Source: Epiperipatus broadwayi
Lineage: Eukaryota; Onychophora; Udeonychophora; Euonychophora; Peripatidae
Assembly (NCBI GenBank): GCA_028023455.1
Contig: JAQFVV010000029.1
Location: 10,272,644-10,336,643, forward strand
Direction: 5' to 3'
Length of the DNA: 64,000 nucleotides
Part shown: one piece after another, positions 36,795-49,149 of the stretch
How positions within the stretch are numbered: the first letter of the stretch is position 1
Layout: each line of letters begins with the position of its first letter
The notes under the pieces: generated by a model
Told to the model about the DNA's origin: nothing
Seen by the model: the letters and a program-made list of their open reading frames with translations, nothing else
Database searches by the model: none
Position numbers and translations under genes: made by a program

Positions 36795-37190
36795 CTGAAC
36801 TGCAATGTTAAAGTATTCAAATTCATCAATTTTTAGAAATTTGTAACCTGGCTGTATTTCCAAGCTTAAAACGCGCTAAGAACATGCTGCTGTACAATAC
36901 TATATTTTGAATGATTTTTTTCGCTGATTTTGTCATATTTAGGTAGAATTAGCTAAATTATACTGAACTGCAATGTTAAAGTATTCAAATTCATCAATTT
37001 TTAGAAATTTGTAACCTGGCTGTATTTCCAAGCTTAAAACGCGCTATGAACATGCTAGTGTACAATACTATATTTTGAATGAATTTTTTTGCTGATTTTG
37101 TCATATTTATGTAGAATTAGCTAAATTATACTGAACTGCAATGTTAAAGTATTCAAATTCATCAATTTTGAGAAATTTGTAACCTGGCTG
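36795..37190. repeat. 168-bp tandem repeat, 2.35 copies
   Basis: The unit starts ctgaactgcaatgttaaag and recurs at 36795, 36963 and 37131, an exact period of 168 both times. It includes gtaacctggctgtatttcc and aaaacgcgct. Copies one and two differ by only a few bases. The third stops after gtaacctggctg. It is satellite-like in length, with no coding potential. Confidence 0.9.
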
Positions 37191-39140
37191 TTATTGTTAT
37201 AACATTGATGTAAAAGTTTTTAAAAGAGTTAGAATCATTGTAATAAGTTAATACAGCAATGGTTAATCTTCAAATCATTATATAACATAATTATAGCACT
37301 GAGGTTGATCCAGGCCCTATTCTTAATGACATGAAATCTTATAATCATGGTATCAACTTTTGAAATATATTTTTAAAACTATAGTATCCTTATAAAAAAT
37401 TGGTAATTTCTGAAAAATAATGATCATGAAAATAAATGCATTTTTATAATTATATACTGATATTTTTCTTATTTATTGAGAAATAGACCTTACATTTATT
37501 TGCTGTAAATTTTCATGTTTTAAAGTTACTTTACACTGTATGGTAATATATATTAAGGCTATAACCTTAAGACCATGCACCTGAAAAATGACAATAGGGA
37601 CCTTTACAAATGTTAACACAAGATTTATTAGAGATGCATACACTATATGCTAAATTTGTTATCATATTTATAATACATGACAAATATAAACCTGACATAT
37701 TATATATTTACATATTTAAATTGTAGGATTCATTGACCTAGTATATTTGTGTAAAAACAGCAATTCTATTATCAGATCAGATCTTTAGTCTGATCAAACA
37801 TGGTACTATGTTGATAAAATATTGTAAATTATATATTACAGTGTGTATGTTTTGTGTGTTATAGAAGAATAAAGTAACTTTAATTTTAAATCTCTTGTGA
37901 TTATAATAAGAGTTTGAAGCATAAAGTATATGATTAATGTACCCTATATATATAAAAGCATAAAGTATGTTGATTAATCTATCCTATATATATATATATT
38001 ATAACCTACACTCCCAACACCGCTCATATAAATTACATGACAAAATGCCCAAGTGCCAGTTCTATTAATGAATAGAACAATATAACAAAATATATAATAC
38101 AAAATTATTACGGAGACTCTATATTTAAGTTTATGTTCAGCTCAGCTCAGTGGGAGACTATAGGCAGTTCATAAGATATATGATAATAAATGAATAAAAG
38201 AAGAAATATAAAACATTTAATATAATGTAAATTCCTTTGTTAATTAATTGTATGATAAAAAATAATAATGATTATTTGGTACAGTCTATTAAAATATACT
38301 TTAAACTTAATTTCTTCCTTCATCCAAGTATAACACATAGCTTGCTATAATTATATTCTTAAACAATTCTATGACTTGGCATATCATAATCTAAACATCT
38401 ACTTTAATGCCAATCAAGAAATAAACAAGCACAATTGAATTAATAAACTACATTGGCCCATAAGTTATAATTCTAAAGTATGAGAAAAATATAATGAAAC
38501 AAATTGACTAAATATTTTACTGTGTTTCAATGATAAGATAATGACAGAAATAGGGTATTTTAATCTCATATCATCATCTAACAAATATACTGACTTGGCA
38601 ACCTTTCTAATACGTTTATCAAGTGGCAAATGTTCTTTTATAATGTTTGGATTAAGAAAAACAATATTGTCAGACACTAGCAAATTTAATATTATAACTC
38701 TAAAATAATATATCTATTTTGTAATAGATTTATGAAATGTGGAGGTGTGGAAATGGAAAACACGAATGTACACAAGAATAACTCAAGACACAGTTTTTAA
38801 GATTTTAAATAACTAAAACAAATCATTTATTACAATAAAATAAACTTGGTTTAATATGATATTTACAAATGGACTATTTGACTTACAGATTTTTAAATTA
38901 TCAAATAAACTTTAAGCAGAGAATTTAAGTTCCTTACATAACATTTTTTTTAAAAATTGTTACGCATGAGTTTCCATACGATCAAAATTTACGGTAAACT
39001 TATATTTATTTAGTTCTGTTTTATACAATAAAAATTACACTTGAAAATAATTGTATTTTTATAAATGTAATTGTTAATGTTATGCGTGGGTATAATTTTT
39101 TTAATCACGGTGATAAGGAGTATAAATTAAACAAAGAAAC
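37191..39140. other. PEX12 upstream region; no other gene seen
   Basis: AT-rich. A degenerate 50-base duplication with gcataaagtat and gattaat sits at about 37918-38000. The PEX12 promoter must lie near 38.7-39.1 kb. No CpG-rich island, TATA box or initiator could be singled out in such AT-rich DNA. The bases just before the start codon (aagaaacATGG) give a good context, with A at -3 and G at +4. Confidence 0.4.
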
Positions 39141-39263
39141 ATGGCTGAATTTGCTGCTCATCTTACATCGGTACCGACCGGTGACAAACCATCGTTTTTT
39201 GAAGTTTTAGCTCAGGATAATTTAAGTATAATATTAAGGTCGTCAGCCCAATATGTCTGCAAG
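39141..39263 (+). CDS. PEX12: Peroxin-12, exon 1 (start codon)
   Basis: Exon 1 of 41 codons begins MAEFAAHLTSVPTGDKPSFF and continues EVLAQDNLSIILR, closely matching the N-terminus of animal PEX12 (MAE..AH..., PS.FEV.AQDSL). PEX12 is a multi-pass peroxisomal membrane protein. With PEX2 and PEX10 it forms the RING ubiquitin ligase and channel complex that ubiquitinates the import receptor PEX5 so that it can be recycled. This exon covers the extreme N-terminus before the first membrane segment. It ends in phase 0 at aag|gtttgt. The ATG has a favourable context, and the residues match the family from the first codon. Confidence 0.93.
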
Positions 39264-39716
39264 GTTTGTATTTTAATAAACATATTTAATTTACTTTTAG
39301 TTTTACTCTACAAAATATATGGATAAAACGGAATATAATCTCTAAGAAATAAAGTACTCTACATTCGTTATCTTTTTATATACCCTATCGTTCTTGTTTT
39401 TGGATATTAAAGTTATATAGTATTAATAAGTTGATCAATTATTTGCAATGAAAAAGGAGTACAGTAAGTAAAATATATATATATTGCTTCACGAAACACA
39501 AATAGCCTTACAAACATTATTACAAATGCTTCCTTTAAAAATACCTATTTATTATTTATTTGGGTAAATATGAAATACTGTAATGAAGAATCTTTTTAAT
39601 TTTTTTTTTCTGAATGTATTTCTTTTAGTAATTGGTCATTTGTTTCAAACAATTCGCTAATCTCTTGTACAATTTACATCATGCAAGGAAATTTTAGGGA
39701 TATGACAACATCTTTA

Positions 39717-39986
39717 AAATAGGCAAAACTCTCCATACAGTAATCCACTCAATGCAAGCCAAAGTAATCAATGGATGCCAGAAGGCTTATGCATAAAATC
39801 CCTATATAGTCTGGGGATATTGGATGAATAGGCACTAGATAGAGATTTTATGCACAAGCCTTCTGGCATCCATTGATTACTATGGCTTGCACAGAGTGGC
39901 ATTACTGTATGGAGAGTTTTGCCTGTTTTAATAACAGTTATTAGCAAAGCATAAGAAATGGTGATTATGTGACGTTTAGTAGTTTA
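39717..39986. mobile_element. Family 1 ribozyme repeat, hairpin form, 12-bp TSD
   Basis: The 270-bp insertion is bracketed by acaacatcttta (39705-39716 and 39987-39998). The left arm reads aaataggcaaaactctcc... to ctatatagt. The right arm is its reverse complement and extends further to the family terminus gacgtttagtagttta. The ribozyme core itself has been deleted at the hairpin tip; only tctggggatattgg of helix I remains. It lies in PEX12 intron 1. Confidence 0.8.
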
Positions 39987-40729
39987 ACAACATCTTTACT
40001 GATAATTTTACTGTTCCAACTGAGAATACTGTCAACAGAAGCATCAGGGTCTGGACAACACAAAAATTATTTAGAAATATAAAATTTTCATAAGAAATAG
40101 TTACTTAATTAAAATGAATAAATATTTCTTCTCACCTTTCACCAATATTAATTTTTTATCCACCCATTTTTAAAGTTTTTTGGAAATTAAAAAAATATTT
40201 ATCTTTTTATTTTTTCAAACAAAAAAAAAAAAGTCGTAATTTTCGATTATAAATTCATCTGTTGTAATAACATTTGTCCATTCTATTTTATCTTTTAAGT
40301 AAAAGAATTCATTGGAAACCAGCAGTCCATTCTTCAATATCTTGAAAACATGTTTTACAAAACATTATAACTTCTTTAAGAAATTTTTCCTTTATATCTA
40401 GACTGGATTCTTTCATAGTTAATTTATTTTTTACAGCTTGGGGAAGAAACTTTTTTCTTGCTTTACATTGAAGAATAACACTATTTAAAATAATAGTTCT
40501 ATGGCTGAAATATTGTTAGATTCTATTTCTTGTACAATTTTGTGAAAAATGCACATATTAGTCCAGAATACTCACTATTAAAAAATGTTTCTATTGTGTA
40601 TTCAATAAGAAGATGAATATCAACAAAATTACATAAAAATAATATATTTTAATTTCAAAGAAAATTATCCATAACAACAGATAACTATATTTATTTACTC
40701 TTGCTTATATAAAACGTATACATATTGTC

Positions 40730-41290
40730 GATCATGTAGCTTTGGTCATTGTTTCAGATTTGCAGACATGCTTGTCAAACTGCGCTAGCTTATTCTTCTG
40801 GCCCCCCTGTGTTGTGTCTTCGATAAATAATATGAATACTGATAACAACAAATAATTCTCTACACATATCTCTTCCCCAAATTTAGCTTTACTAACATGA
40901 TCAATTAAGTCTTTGATTTTAGTTTATACTTTCATGAATGCTAACATCCCATGGATATTCACCTAAACTCCGAGTCTGTTATTCTTAGGCCTTAGTGAAT
41001 CATTAAAAGCATTTATACTCACCGTCCTACTCTACACAATCCTCATGGGGCCTTATCAGGTGTACACAAAATAAAATGACTCTGTGTGGTCTGCTTAGTT
41101 CCCTATCTGGCTATTGACACTTACAAAGGCCTGGTCTCTGGGATGATGTCCCTTGTAGCAGAAAAGTCGCTTCAACTTTTCCAACAGCTTTTTCTCTGGG
41201 TCCTTTCTTCTAACATCTCCATGGCAGCAGGCAGTGCCATTCACGAAGCTTAAGTAAAAGCTTCCTCACTTTTGAGCACACACTGTTTAT
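40730..41290. other. Unexplained GC-richer island in PEX12 intron 1
   Basis: Base composition rises sharply (for example ctggcccccctgtg and tcatggggccttatcagg) compared with both sides, much as in the solo LTR at 15.3 kb. There is no open frame, no visible TG...CA termini with target duplication, and no tRNA box. It may be an LTR or other insertion whose ends I cannot define. Confidence 0.35.
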
Positions 41291-41701
41291 ATCTTTCATT
41301 GTTTAATATCTGGTATTAATCTTATATGTAAAACATCTTTCATTAAGCTTTTAATTGCGTACACACACATTCCTTTTAACTGCAATTAGTCTTTCAGATA
41401 TTAATTATACTAACTTTTCCTCTTGACTCTTTTGTATAAAAAGTTTTAAAATAACTTTTTACTCTAATTAAACAATACTATCCCTTTCTGTACTTAACTA
41501 TCAGACCTTTACTGCCTTATTATTCACATTTTATTTTATCTTTATGTAATCTTTTTCCATTGCTCATTTTTTTTGGAGTCATAAATTCTAGCTTTATAAT
41601 TTATATGAACTTACAGTTACTCAAGCAATATTTTTACCTAGATATAACAGTTTCTTATATTTTAGGACATTTATCCAAATTCAAGAAATACAATTGAAGT
41701 G

Positions 41702-41901
41702 AACAAAGGCAAAACTCTCCATACAGTAGTGCCACCCTGTGCCAAACAGAGTAATCAATGGATGCCAGAAGGCTTGTGCATAAAATCCCTATCTAGTGCC
41801 TACTCATCCAATATCCCCAGACTAGTATGGAGAGTTTTGCCTTTGTTTACAACAATTATGTGCTAGTATAGAGATGGTGATCATGTGATGTTTAGTGGTT
41901 T
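41702..41901. mobile_element. Family 1 ribozyme repeat, 200 bp, 16-bp TSD
   Basis: This is flanked by identical aaatacaattgaagtg at 41686-41701 and 41902-41917. The ends are the family termini: left aacaaaggcaaaactctcc, right gtgatgtttagtggttt. The first 22 bases (aacaaagg... to ccata) are repeated inverted at about 41826-41847, so the element is a hairpin with a one-sided tail of about 54 bases. Only the substrate side of the ribozyme (ccccagactag) survives. Confidence 0.85.
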
Positions 41902-41929
41902 AAATACAATTGAAGTGGTTTATATAATT

Positions 41930-44900
41930 TGAAAATGCACTCTATTGCTGACATCAAAACTTGCCACCTTTTTAATAAGTGAAAAATTGTATATATTCAG
42001 GATTAGCCTGTTCAAAAATTGTTTTAAATTTGCCACACAAAGTATAAAATGGTTCAAAAATATAGTTGTATTATAACTTCTACATCCATTGACGTGAAAC
42101 TGGATGCTGTATTTATTGCATTCAATAATATATTTGCATTGCAATTATTGTCTAATATATTTCTTTTTAATAATTCTTTTAAACTACTCCTCTGCTTGCA
42201 TCCTCTAAAATTCATGATAATGTTAACTGCTCATAGCCACAATTTTAAAATTAAGATTATTTTCATTGATAATCCAAAATAAATGGTTTCAAGAAATTTC
42301 TGTTTTCTCCTTCAATACATTTAAAATTTTTATTTGAATGCCACTTCTAACACTGAAATATGTTATTGATATTGAGTGTAATTTTATTTTCTTGTACTTC
42401 AAAACATCTGGTAAAACAGAAAGAGATGACACATTTTGAAAATCTTGCGACACTTTTTCATTACAATAACTTTTAAATATCAAAGTTATTATTGATTTGC
42501 ACTTAGTTCTTGCACAAGAAAATTGAGGTTCATAATTTTTTTCCCAATAATTTATTAGCATAATCCATACTTCTAAAGCTGCAGTTATCGACAATAGTAT
42601 GAAAAACAAAAATATCTTCCATAATTGGTAATTGCTTTTCAACCAATCCAAGACGTTCACATTTGAAAAATTATGTTGATGCTGCTACATCAAGATGTTG
42701 TTTATGTTATCTATATTGATAGGTTTTGTTATAGCAGATGTTGCATTCATTGCTATTTTTCAAACATTTCACAAAATAATCATTATTTTTTTCTAATGTT
42801 GATGAAAAAATTTTAAATTTACATTAAAGTGATTTTTTTTTTGTTTCTTTGAACCCTCCATTCTTGATTCTAAAAACATATAATAAGTAATTTGTTAGTT
42901 AAATATTTTAAAAAATCCAAAATATATCTATTTAAAATGGCTATTTGTCACTAATACAAAACTTACAAAAAATAATTGAATTAAATTAAACTTTGAAAAC
43001 AAGTGTTAAGTATTTAGTGAAGCCATCAAATTCAATAGCTTTATTAAATAATTATTTTTTTTTATACACCAATAATTCAACAATTGATCTCATTTTTAAT
43101 CAATTTTATTAATTGATTGATTGTAAGAATATTAGTAGTTGATCAATAAAGAGAAACAGCATTTATTTTCAAAAATTTCATATGATTTACTTACTTCTTG
43201 AATATTTGGTATGACAGTAATTAATTATCAATTACATGAAACAAATTTTAATATAAAAATTAAATAATTCATAATCTCTTTTTTTAAAATGACTAATTAA
43301 AATGATTATTACATATAAGAAAAGTAAAAACAAACAAAAGAAAAAAACTATTGTGGACAAATCAAAAACTTTCATTCAACAGTAATATGAAAAAAACAGG
43401 GAATACCTGAAATAGTCTTGCATTATGGATCACTATAATGCACTGAAATGGTGTTAAATTTAAATTATCAAAAGAAGAAAATTACTGTAGTAAGGATCTA
43501 AAAGGAGTACAAAGTTTCCAACAGCAATATATTTAGTCATCTGTATATTAATAAGTAAAACAATGTATGAAAAGTTCCTGACTATTTTTTATTGAAAGAT
43601 GTAAGAAAAAGAAAAGCCTAAAGTGATAAATTAGATTATATATTTATTAAAAAAAAAAAAAATTTTGAAATAAAAGATATTAATGTAAGCTCATTTCAAA
43701 ATGAATGTCCATTTAAGCCATAGATACTTCAAGTTGTGCATGCTTGTTTTATAAAACTGGAGAGACAAGTATAAGAAGATTTCTGATGAGGAAATGTTCA
43801 CAGAGTACAGGTTTAATAACACAGATTATTAACATGGAAAAGTTTATGAACAAAAATGTTACACATACAGGTAATAATGATCTTACGCTAATAATGAATT
43901 GCATTATATATGTCATGGATTTGGGTATAGTATCATAAGTGATATTGTCTAGGACATCTATAAGTGAATAATGAATAGAAAAATATGGTTGGTAGTAATG
44001 GAAAACTATGAAATCAGGTCATTATACATCATTATTTTGGATGCTATCCAATTTTTCAGAGGAAGAGAGAAATTAAATAGATATTTCTTTCTTATGAACA
44101 TTCAAATGTCATTGCATTTATTAAACATCAATTTTTTTTTTAAAATCTCATATCCATGTTGGGTTTAGTCTTTTTATCATCACTTCTCTACTCCTAGCAT
44201 TAGCGTTTTCTTTTGTCTCTCACTGTAGTTGTAGATTCCTATAATTATCCACAATAGAATTTTGGAGATAGTGATTTCTCAATAAAAATTTTCGCAAATA
44301 TTAATCTTGAATATAGAGACTTAAACATAATAGTATAAATTTACTTTCATAAATAAACATAAATAAGATTAACGTTTTTTGGATAAATAATGAACACAGT
44401 CTAAATTTGCATATTGCTTTACACCTATATTTGATTTGCTATCTACTGCTTTTGTTTAAAACACCTATCACCATGGATTACTATGATTTTAAGATCACAG
44501 TGTTCAATATTATAGTTCCTATCTATTTATTGCTTAATCAAAGATAATGAAACATGAAATTTGTGCTGACTGCAGTTTAAAAAATTTATGGTTTAATTTG
44601 GCTGCATTTTATAAGTATGATTTTTATTATTTCTCCAATCAATTGCTTTTTAGCTCATGTTTATTGCCATGGATTACCTGTAACCATGGACTACTTTTTT
44701 CATATAGATTTTAAAAGTGGATTATCTTCTGTCTTCTTTTATTGAATACCCATTTGTGCATCAATTATTATCCTTTGCTTTCTTATATTAAATATTTATT
44801 TTGTGCATGGACTGCAGTTTGATTTGTTTTATTTAACACATAATTTATGTTCAGTTTTATTTAGTAGGCTTGTTCCCATGATTTTTAGAAATTTCATTTG

Positions 44901-44980
44901 TTATGGATTTGCATTGACCAAGAAATGAGAAGTAAATTTTTATCCCTATTTAGTTAGAAATGTGCCAAGGCCTAGAAATA
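41930..44980. other. No gene supported (intronic)
   Basis: AT-rich. A minus-strand open frame of 123 codons (42660-42289) has a hydrophobic segment and scattered cysteines but no recognisable domain. Given its position inside a + strand intron it may be a transposon remnant or chance. Confidence 0.3.
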
Positions 44981-45099
44981 AAGAATTTCAGGATTTCTTA
45001 GGCGAGGAAATAATTTTGAGAGTGTTTTAAAGGGGAAAGCACACACAGCCAGGCTTTAATGATTTGCTAGAGATTGGGGAACAGAGCAAAATAATGTTT

Positions 45100-46347
45100 T
45101 TAATAAAACTATGGCTATCTTGACATCCAATAATTTATTAGTGCTCTATAACAATAAATTTAAAATAACAGAGTTGCTTTTGAATTCAGAGTTGAGGCAG
45201 TATTGTGCAATAAACATAACTGATGAAAGAATAATTACGAGGATGGAAAACTACAACCATATGAATAAGAAAGTGCTAATTGTCACCTTTGGGGTTAAAA
45301 AATTCCACTAGTGCTTTTATAGTTGAACATTCAAAATAATCAGTAAATACATGTAAATACTGATTCCAGGTTTCTGAATAAAATGGATTGTAGAACATTA
45401 CAAATGTATCTATTAACTATGTTGAAAGGTGAATTAGAAGCTGTTTTATAACAAAATAGTGCAGGTTGAACAAAAGTCAATCCAATAAGGGCTGGCTGAC
45501 ACAATTCCCTAAAAATTGCCATAAATTTTTTTTTGATCTGCACATGAAAGTATTGGTAGCTTGTCTAAGTTACAATTAAGTTCTAGAACTATTGCATCAA
45601 CTATCATGGTAAAGGGGAAACGCATGGCAGTGCATGCATACTAATCATTTGCCATTCATTGGAGTGCATTTTGGTTCTCGTAAATGCATATTTAACATGA
45701 GCAGAATTTAAATTCCTCAAAACACTAATTCAGATAAGTTGATCTCTGAATTAAAAAAAAATCTTCACTTATATTTGAATTAAAAGAAATCTTCACTTAC
45801 GGATTTTCTGAAATAATTGAAGATTTTATGTTAACCAAGTTTGGAAACTATATAAGGAATGTGAAATAAATATATTTATCTTTCACATATTACTACTATT
45901 GCCAAATAGATACTAGCAGGAAATTGTGTTTGTGAGAAAAATTAAGTTTGAAATCATAATGATCTGGATAAGAGATAGTCTCAACGCAAAGTAGGTAGAA
46001 CTATTCCCAAGTTCCTATCAGAACAGATTGTAGGAATAAAGAAAGAATCCAGGATGACAATTAATGTGAACTATGTAAGATATTGCAGCAATAAGGGCTT
46101 CCATGATCTAAGCAGTAGTGAAAAAATTGCTATTTCAGAAGTACATTCAGCAAGAGAATCAGCCAGAGTACTTTCAGAGCCACTAACCAATGGATATCAG
46201 AGGAAGTCACGCTCATCTAATGCAATGGAAGAATCTACAACTATAGGGTCAGCAAGACTGACAAGAAACTGACGAGTTCCAAGATATCTCAATGAATACA
46301 TTTGTGAAGTAGTCAGGAAAACAACTCTTTTTGAGTGAGGAAAGGAG
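45100..46347 (+). pseudogene. Ty3/gypsy pol relic: RNase H and C-terminal end
   Basis: At 45270-45310 the + strand encodes KKVLIVTFGVKKFH, the hallmark of the gypsy RNase H region (KEcLAIVFGVKKF). It sits in a 66-codon open stretch (45111-45311), followed by decayed frames. At 46235-46310 it encodes SARLTRN and, after a stop, RVPRYLNEYIC, like the arginine/proline-rich end of gypsy pol. A purine-rich tract (gaggaaaggag, about 46337-46347) then precedes TGTAATATCTG at 46349, like a polypurine tract followed by a 3' LTR. The integrase part is missing or unrecognisable. It lies in sense in PEX12 intron 1. Confidence 0.5.
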
Positions 46348-46348
46348 C

Positions 46349-47960
46349 TGTAATATCTGTATGTATTTAGTTTGTAAATATATATTTAGTTCAATTGTTT
46401 ATGTATTTATGCACTTCTAACTTTTTCTGTAAAAATAGTATGTGCATATAATTATTTCTATGAAAATAGTATTAGTTACGGATACACATGTAAAATTATA
46501 TATACAGTATATAAAGGATTATTGTAAAAGGATTCCGCTGATTTAGTGTCTATATATATGTTAAAGGTTATTGTGAGTGCATTTTACTAAGAAATGCAAA
46601 TTGATGCATATTACATATGAAAATTTTAATACTTTAGCAAACCTGTAAAAAAACAATCTATTAAATTTGCATCTTTGAGAACATCTAATAATCTAGTAAG
46701 TTTGATTCACAAATTATTATGGCATATGCATTTGGAGTTTATTACTCCATACATATTATTTAATATTTAAAGGGAGAATAGGAAATGTAAATGCATGAAT
46801 AATAATGTAGAATGTTAATTGCGCTAACATCAGCCCATAATTGGAACATATGGTCAGGAAAAATTAAGCATTTCTCAGAAATGATTTTATTTAGGAAACA
46901 AATTTAAAACATACCACTTTTGCACTTAAGAACAAAAAGACAGGGGATATAAACCCAAGATAATTGCACCTGTGTCTTGCTATTGGAATGAATTGGTCTT
47001 TAGCTTTCAAGAATATTTACCTCCATGTTCAAATATAGAGATAATAATCATTGAAATATAGAGATAAGTAAAAGTTTGCAAGTCATCCTGATCTTGCAAA
47101 ATTAAGTTGCATGTAGATGTGTATTGTAATTGAATATGATAAAAAAACTGATAGTTGACAACGATTATCAGGCCTTACATAATGGAATGAGATTATCAGG
47201 CCTTACATAATGGAATGAGATATGGTCCATGGATGGCTGACCTATGCCCAAAATTGGACTTTCAATTTCATGTAATGGAAAATAGTGTGAGATATAGCTT
47301 TAAAATAATTTACAATTACATAGAAAAGGCATAAAATACTTGCTGAAATATAAATTTAAAAATACATATATAAATAATTGCTGAATGTACTGTACAGCTA
47401 GATTTTAATGAGAACTAAAATTCTGCTTTTAAAAGCGTAAAATTGTAAACAAATTTACCTTCCCTAATAAAAATTCATAGATTGTTGATTTTTGTAAAAT
47501 TCTTCAAAATAGCATTCCGCAGAAGTCTTATCTGTGCTAGTTGCTTCAGGATGCCTTATAATGCTAAGTAATCCAATATTTTTTTAATCTAGCGAACAGT
47601 ATTTTGTTGGTAATAGAGTTTTTCACAAATGATTGCTTTACTGATATCTGCCATTTGCTTTGATTAATCCACATTAGCTAGAATTTTCATTTGTTACCTG
47701 GTGTTTTACAATATAAACTGCTTATCATGGAAATCACTCACTATCTATGCACTTATTAATTTGTCCATACTGCAATATGGAAATCACTTTTGCTATCTGT
47801 AGTTTTAAATTCATTCTTTTTTTCCAACATGATGCAAATTGTTTATTTAGCTATCATGTTGTGAACTTAAATTGCAGATCATTTTACTGCTTTCACTTTT
47901 ACAAATGATTTTTTTTTTTTTCACTTTAACACTGATCATATTTGTCTGTATTTTAGTGGT
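46349..47960. other. Possible 3' LTR start, then no gene seen
   Basis: TGTAATATCTG at 46349 is a plausible LTR start and resembles the solo LTR start at 15272, but no CA end or target duplication was found. An exact 28-base tandem duplication (attatcaggccttacataatggaatgag) occupies 47164-47219. Nothing else is recognised. Confidence 0.35.
47164..47219. repeat. 28-bp exact tandem duplication
   Basis: The unit, starting attatcaggcctt and ending ggaatgag, occurs twice without change, so it is recent. Confidence 0.85.
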
Positions 47961-47993
47961 CCGTTATCAAAATTAATATTTATATGTATACAC

Positions 47994-48250
47994 ATATCAT
48001 ACCATTTCCAGTCTTCTTATACACTTAACAATATCATTTTTTACACCAAAACTTTACTCTTACAGTTTCGACTATCCTGCAATCATCATCAGAACGACAA
48101 TATCCAAATATATACACATATTGTATGATTATATATTTGGATATTATAGTTCTGATGACGATTGCAGGATAGTCGAAACTGTAAGAGTAAAGTTTTGGTG
48201 TAAAATATAGTATTGTTAGATATATAAGAAGGTTGGAAATGGTATGATAT
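47994..48250. repeat. Large palindrome/foldback, arms about 120 bp
   Basis: The left arm (47994-48113: atatcataccatttcc ... ttacaccaaaactttactc ... cagtttcgactatcctgc ... aatatccaaatatata) is matched inverted by 48130-48250. Over the inner 75 bases only about four positions differ. The spacer is about 16 bases. It would extrude as a long cruciform, and a transcript would form a long hairpin. It is probably a foldback/MITE insertion with no coding capacity. The arms contain CTGATGA...GAAAC, assessed and rejected as a ribozyme. Confidence 0.8.
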
Positions 48251-49149
48251 GTAAATATAGAAATCAATATTTAAGGAAAGGAGGAAGAAAAAGAAAATTG
48301 TATAGGTATACAAAAAGATTTCTTTATAAAAAACTCATTAGCCTTATATAATCTCTGCATAGCTATATCAACTGTCTTAGCTTCCGCAGTTATAAATTAT
48401 TATTGAATGATCCTATTTCTGTATTAGTGTGATAATAAACACTAATTTTATCATCCAGATCCAATATTGTAACTTATGTTATATGAGAAATAATGGTCAA
48501 ACAATCAAGTATTTAGACAGTTAATTTTACATACATAAAAAATGTATACATTACTAAATTATTATTTACAATTGTTTATATAGATCTTTAAGAAGTTATT
48601 CATTATGGCAAAGTATATTAATTACAAAGATATAAAAGAAAAAGTTTAATGTTTACAAAAATAATAATAAAGATTAGTCTGAACTAATGAGATACTCTGT
48701 ATCTGTATTTTCACCTATAGGCCAGATTCTCAGGACTGGTGTTTTACCATCTCCCTCTGAGAACTCCAAAATTAAGTAAAGTCCATTTACAAGAATATAA
48801 TTTTTTCCTTAATTGTCTGCCCTAGACTTCTGCATACTTTAATTTCTTTATTTTTTTGTTATGCTAGAAAGTATAATGGAACTCTATTTAAACTTTATTT
48901 ATTAATTAAATATATCAGTTCTCATTTTTGTATTAAATTTGGTATATATTTTCTTTGCATTTATCATAGTCTTAATTAGATACATTCTTCTCAGTTCTGA
49001 TTTAATTTACAATTCCGTATATAATTATACAAACATTTTTTGTTTTCTATACATATAAAACAATTTTTTATTAATCTATATATGTATTTAAAATGGCTCC
49101 CTAGATATAGCATATCTCCCACTTCTCCAGAAATATGGCAAAATTCCGT

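Noticed and set aside
40100-40640. Minus-strand fragments (FLKEVIMFCKTCFQ) that recall transposase-derived proteins
   Set aside because: Only one short phrase looks protein-like; no catalytic motif or zinc finger is present.
42289-42660. 123-codon minus-strand open frame
   Set aside because: No domain, no initiation context, no splice partner; it lies in an intron of a + strand gene. Kept only as a note.
43744-44168. Two neighbouring open frames of about 65 codons
   Set aside because: No motif, composition typical of AT-rich intron, no supporting splice or start signals.
48083-48190. CTGATGA ... GAAAC inside both arms of the 48-kb palindrome, resembling a third hammerhead
   Set aside because: Helix II needs an extra bulged base, and no NUH triplet is followed by a strand that pairs with the sequence before CTGATGA, so helix I cannot form.
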